This document shows, one piece after another, positions 63,510 to 64,000 of a stretch of 64,000 nt of DNA (its first letter is position 1; each line of letters starts with the position of its first letter). The position numbers and the translations under genes are program-made. A model generated the notes under the pieces. That model was not told the DNA's origin. It was given only the letters and a program-made list of their open reading frames with translations, and did no database searches. The DNA comes from Bordetella parapertussis (GTDB taxonomy: Bacteria > Bacteroidota > Bacteroidia > Chitinophagales > Chitinophagaceae). The stretch covers positions 62,001 to 126,000 of the forward strand of contig CALQJX020000004.1 of the NCBI GenBank assembly GCA_943331005.2. The letters run 5' to 3'.

Positions 63510-63884
63510 TTAGTGTTTTTGAATGTAGACTGTATCTGGGTAACTGCCCATCACATACAACAGTACAGGGCACAACCACATGTTGAGGATGAAGCGTTGC
63601 TTTTTATATGTGGCATAATCTCTTCCTTCCTTTTTTCCGTTATTGATCCTTTTGATTGAGTACTCAGCTTCCGTAAAGGGCTCAGTTGAGATCGTAACAT
63701 TAAGCCGATCACCTCCGTTGGTTAGCTCATCGCAAAAGGTATCGGCACCGGCGACCATCTCAAGGTCACCTTTTGTACCTGCACCACTTTCTAAAAATTG
63801 TGGCAGATCTACATACCAGCGTCCTTGCTCCTTGACAAATGTGAGGTTCATCTGGCCCTCAAATGCTTGTGTTTGTTTGTTCAT
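63510..63884 (-). CDS. Hypothetical protein, intact paralogue of the 61.3 kb remnant
   Basis: 124 aa from ATG 63884 (MNKQTQAFEGQMNLTFVKEQ; an ATG at 63905 adds seven residues). Core RWYVDLPQFLESGAGTKGDLEMVAGADTFCDE; the C-terminus has a pattern LNMWLCPVLLYVMGSYPDTVYIQ. It looks like a small alpha/beta stress- or DUF6717-like protein; the family name is uncertain. First gene of the VWA transcript. Confidence 0.6.
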   Translation of the reverse strand: MNKQTQAFEGQMNLTFVKEQGRWYVDLPQFLESGAGTKGDLEMVAGADTFCDELTNGGDRLNVTISTEPFTEAEYSIKRINNGKKEGRDYATYKKQRFILNMWLCPVLLYVMGSYPDTVYIQKH

Positions 63885-64000
63885 GCTTTTTGATTTTGAG
63901 TGCAAGTTATATTCGGGGAAGACATTTGATATATTATTACAAGCTTGTAAAGCGAATTATGCACCTAGTATACTCACGACGGGAATTATGAAATTCCGAC

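Overview
The window is a chromosomal segment of a Bacteroidota bacterium, most likely Chitinophagales/Chitinophagaceae-like. The basis is seen directly: repeated TAnnTTTG promoter -7 boxes, several proteins with C-terminal type IX secretion (T9SS) sorting domains (NPxxxxF/L...GxY motifs), gliding protein GldC, MqnC of the futalosine menaquinone route, and Bacteroidota-style IF-2 and ComEC. No CRISPR array, rRNA operon, transposase or phage structural gene was recognised. The species assignment is inference.

0-20.4 kb is mostly core: end of ruvC, an OmpR-type regulator, a short MutS-like ATPase, dihydroorotase, a Wzi/RemB-like outer-membrane barrel, an MurG-like glycosyltransferase, etfB-etfA, an EGF-like lipoprotein, a Rid protein, a 971-aa T9SS adhesin, the three-gene proton-translocating transhydrogenase (pntAa-pntAb-pntB), a second EGF-like lipoprotein, then tRNA-Thr(TGT)-Tyr(GTA)-Gly(TCC)-Thr(GGT) followed by an inserted membrane-protein gene and tuf.

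20.4-44 kb carries a YD-repeat-like gene broken by an 8-bp tandem repeat, the rimP-nusA-infB operon, an aromatic-amino-acid group (DAHP synthase/chorismate mutase, methyltransferase, aroE), comEC, a second BIG2/T9SS protein, an anthranilate/PABA synthase glutaminase subunit with cvpA, yqeY, gldC, a GT-C-like membrane protein, mqnC, a HAD hydrolase, and several secreted proteins of unknown role including a 709-aa propeller protein.

44-64 kb is accessory. It holds a zeta-toxin module with a tiny overlapping upstream gene, more T9SS proteins including an esterase of the dienelactone/cutinase-like fold, and a two-gene AT-rich glycosyltransferase cassette bracketed by long direct repeats. There is also a family of two-hairpin intergenic repeats (five copies), palindromes with the core CTCGTTGCAAACGAG, an EF-hand membrane protein, and an unusual CAT-anticodon tRNA-like gene with its own terminator. 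The final leftward block (60-64 kb) contains a VWA-domain protein, a Cys-rich partner, and paralogous small proteins, one of which has lost its start. This block and the repeat-bracketed cassette are the best candidates for undescribed biology. Functions given for them are inference only.
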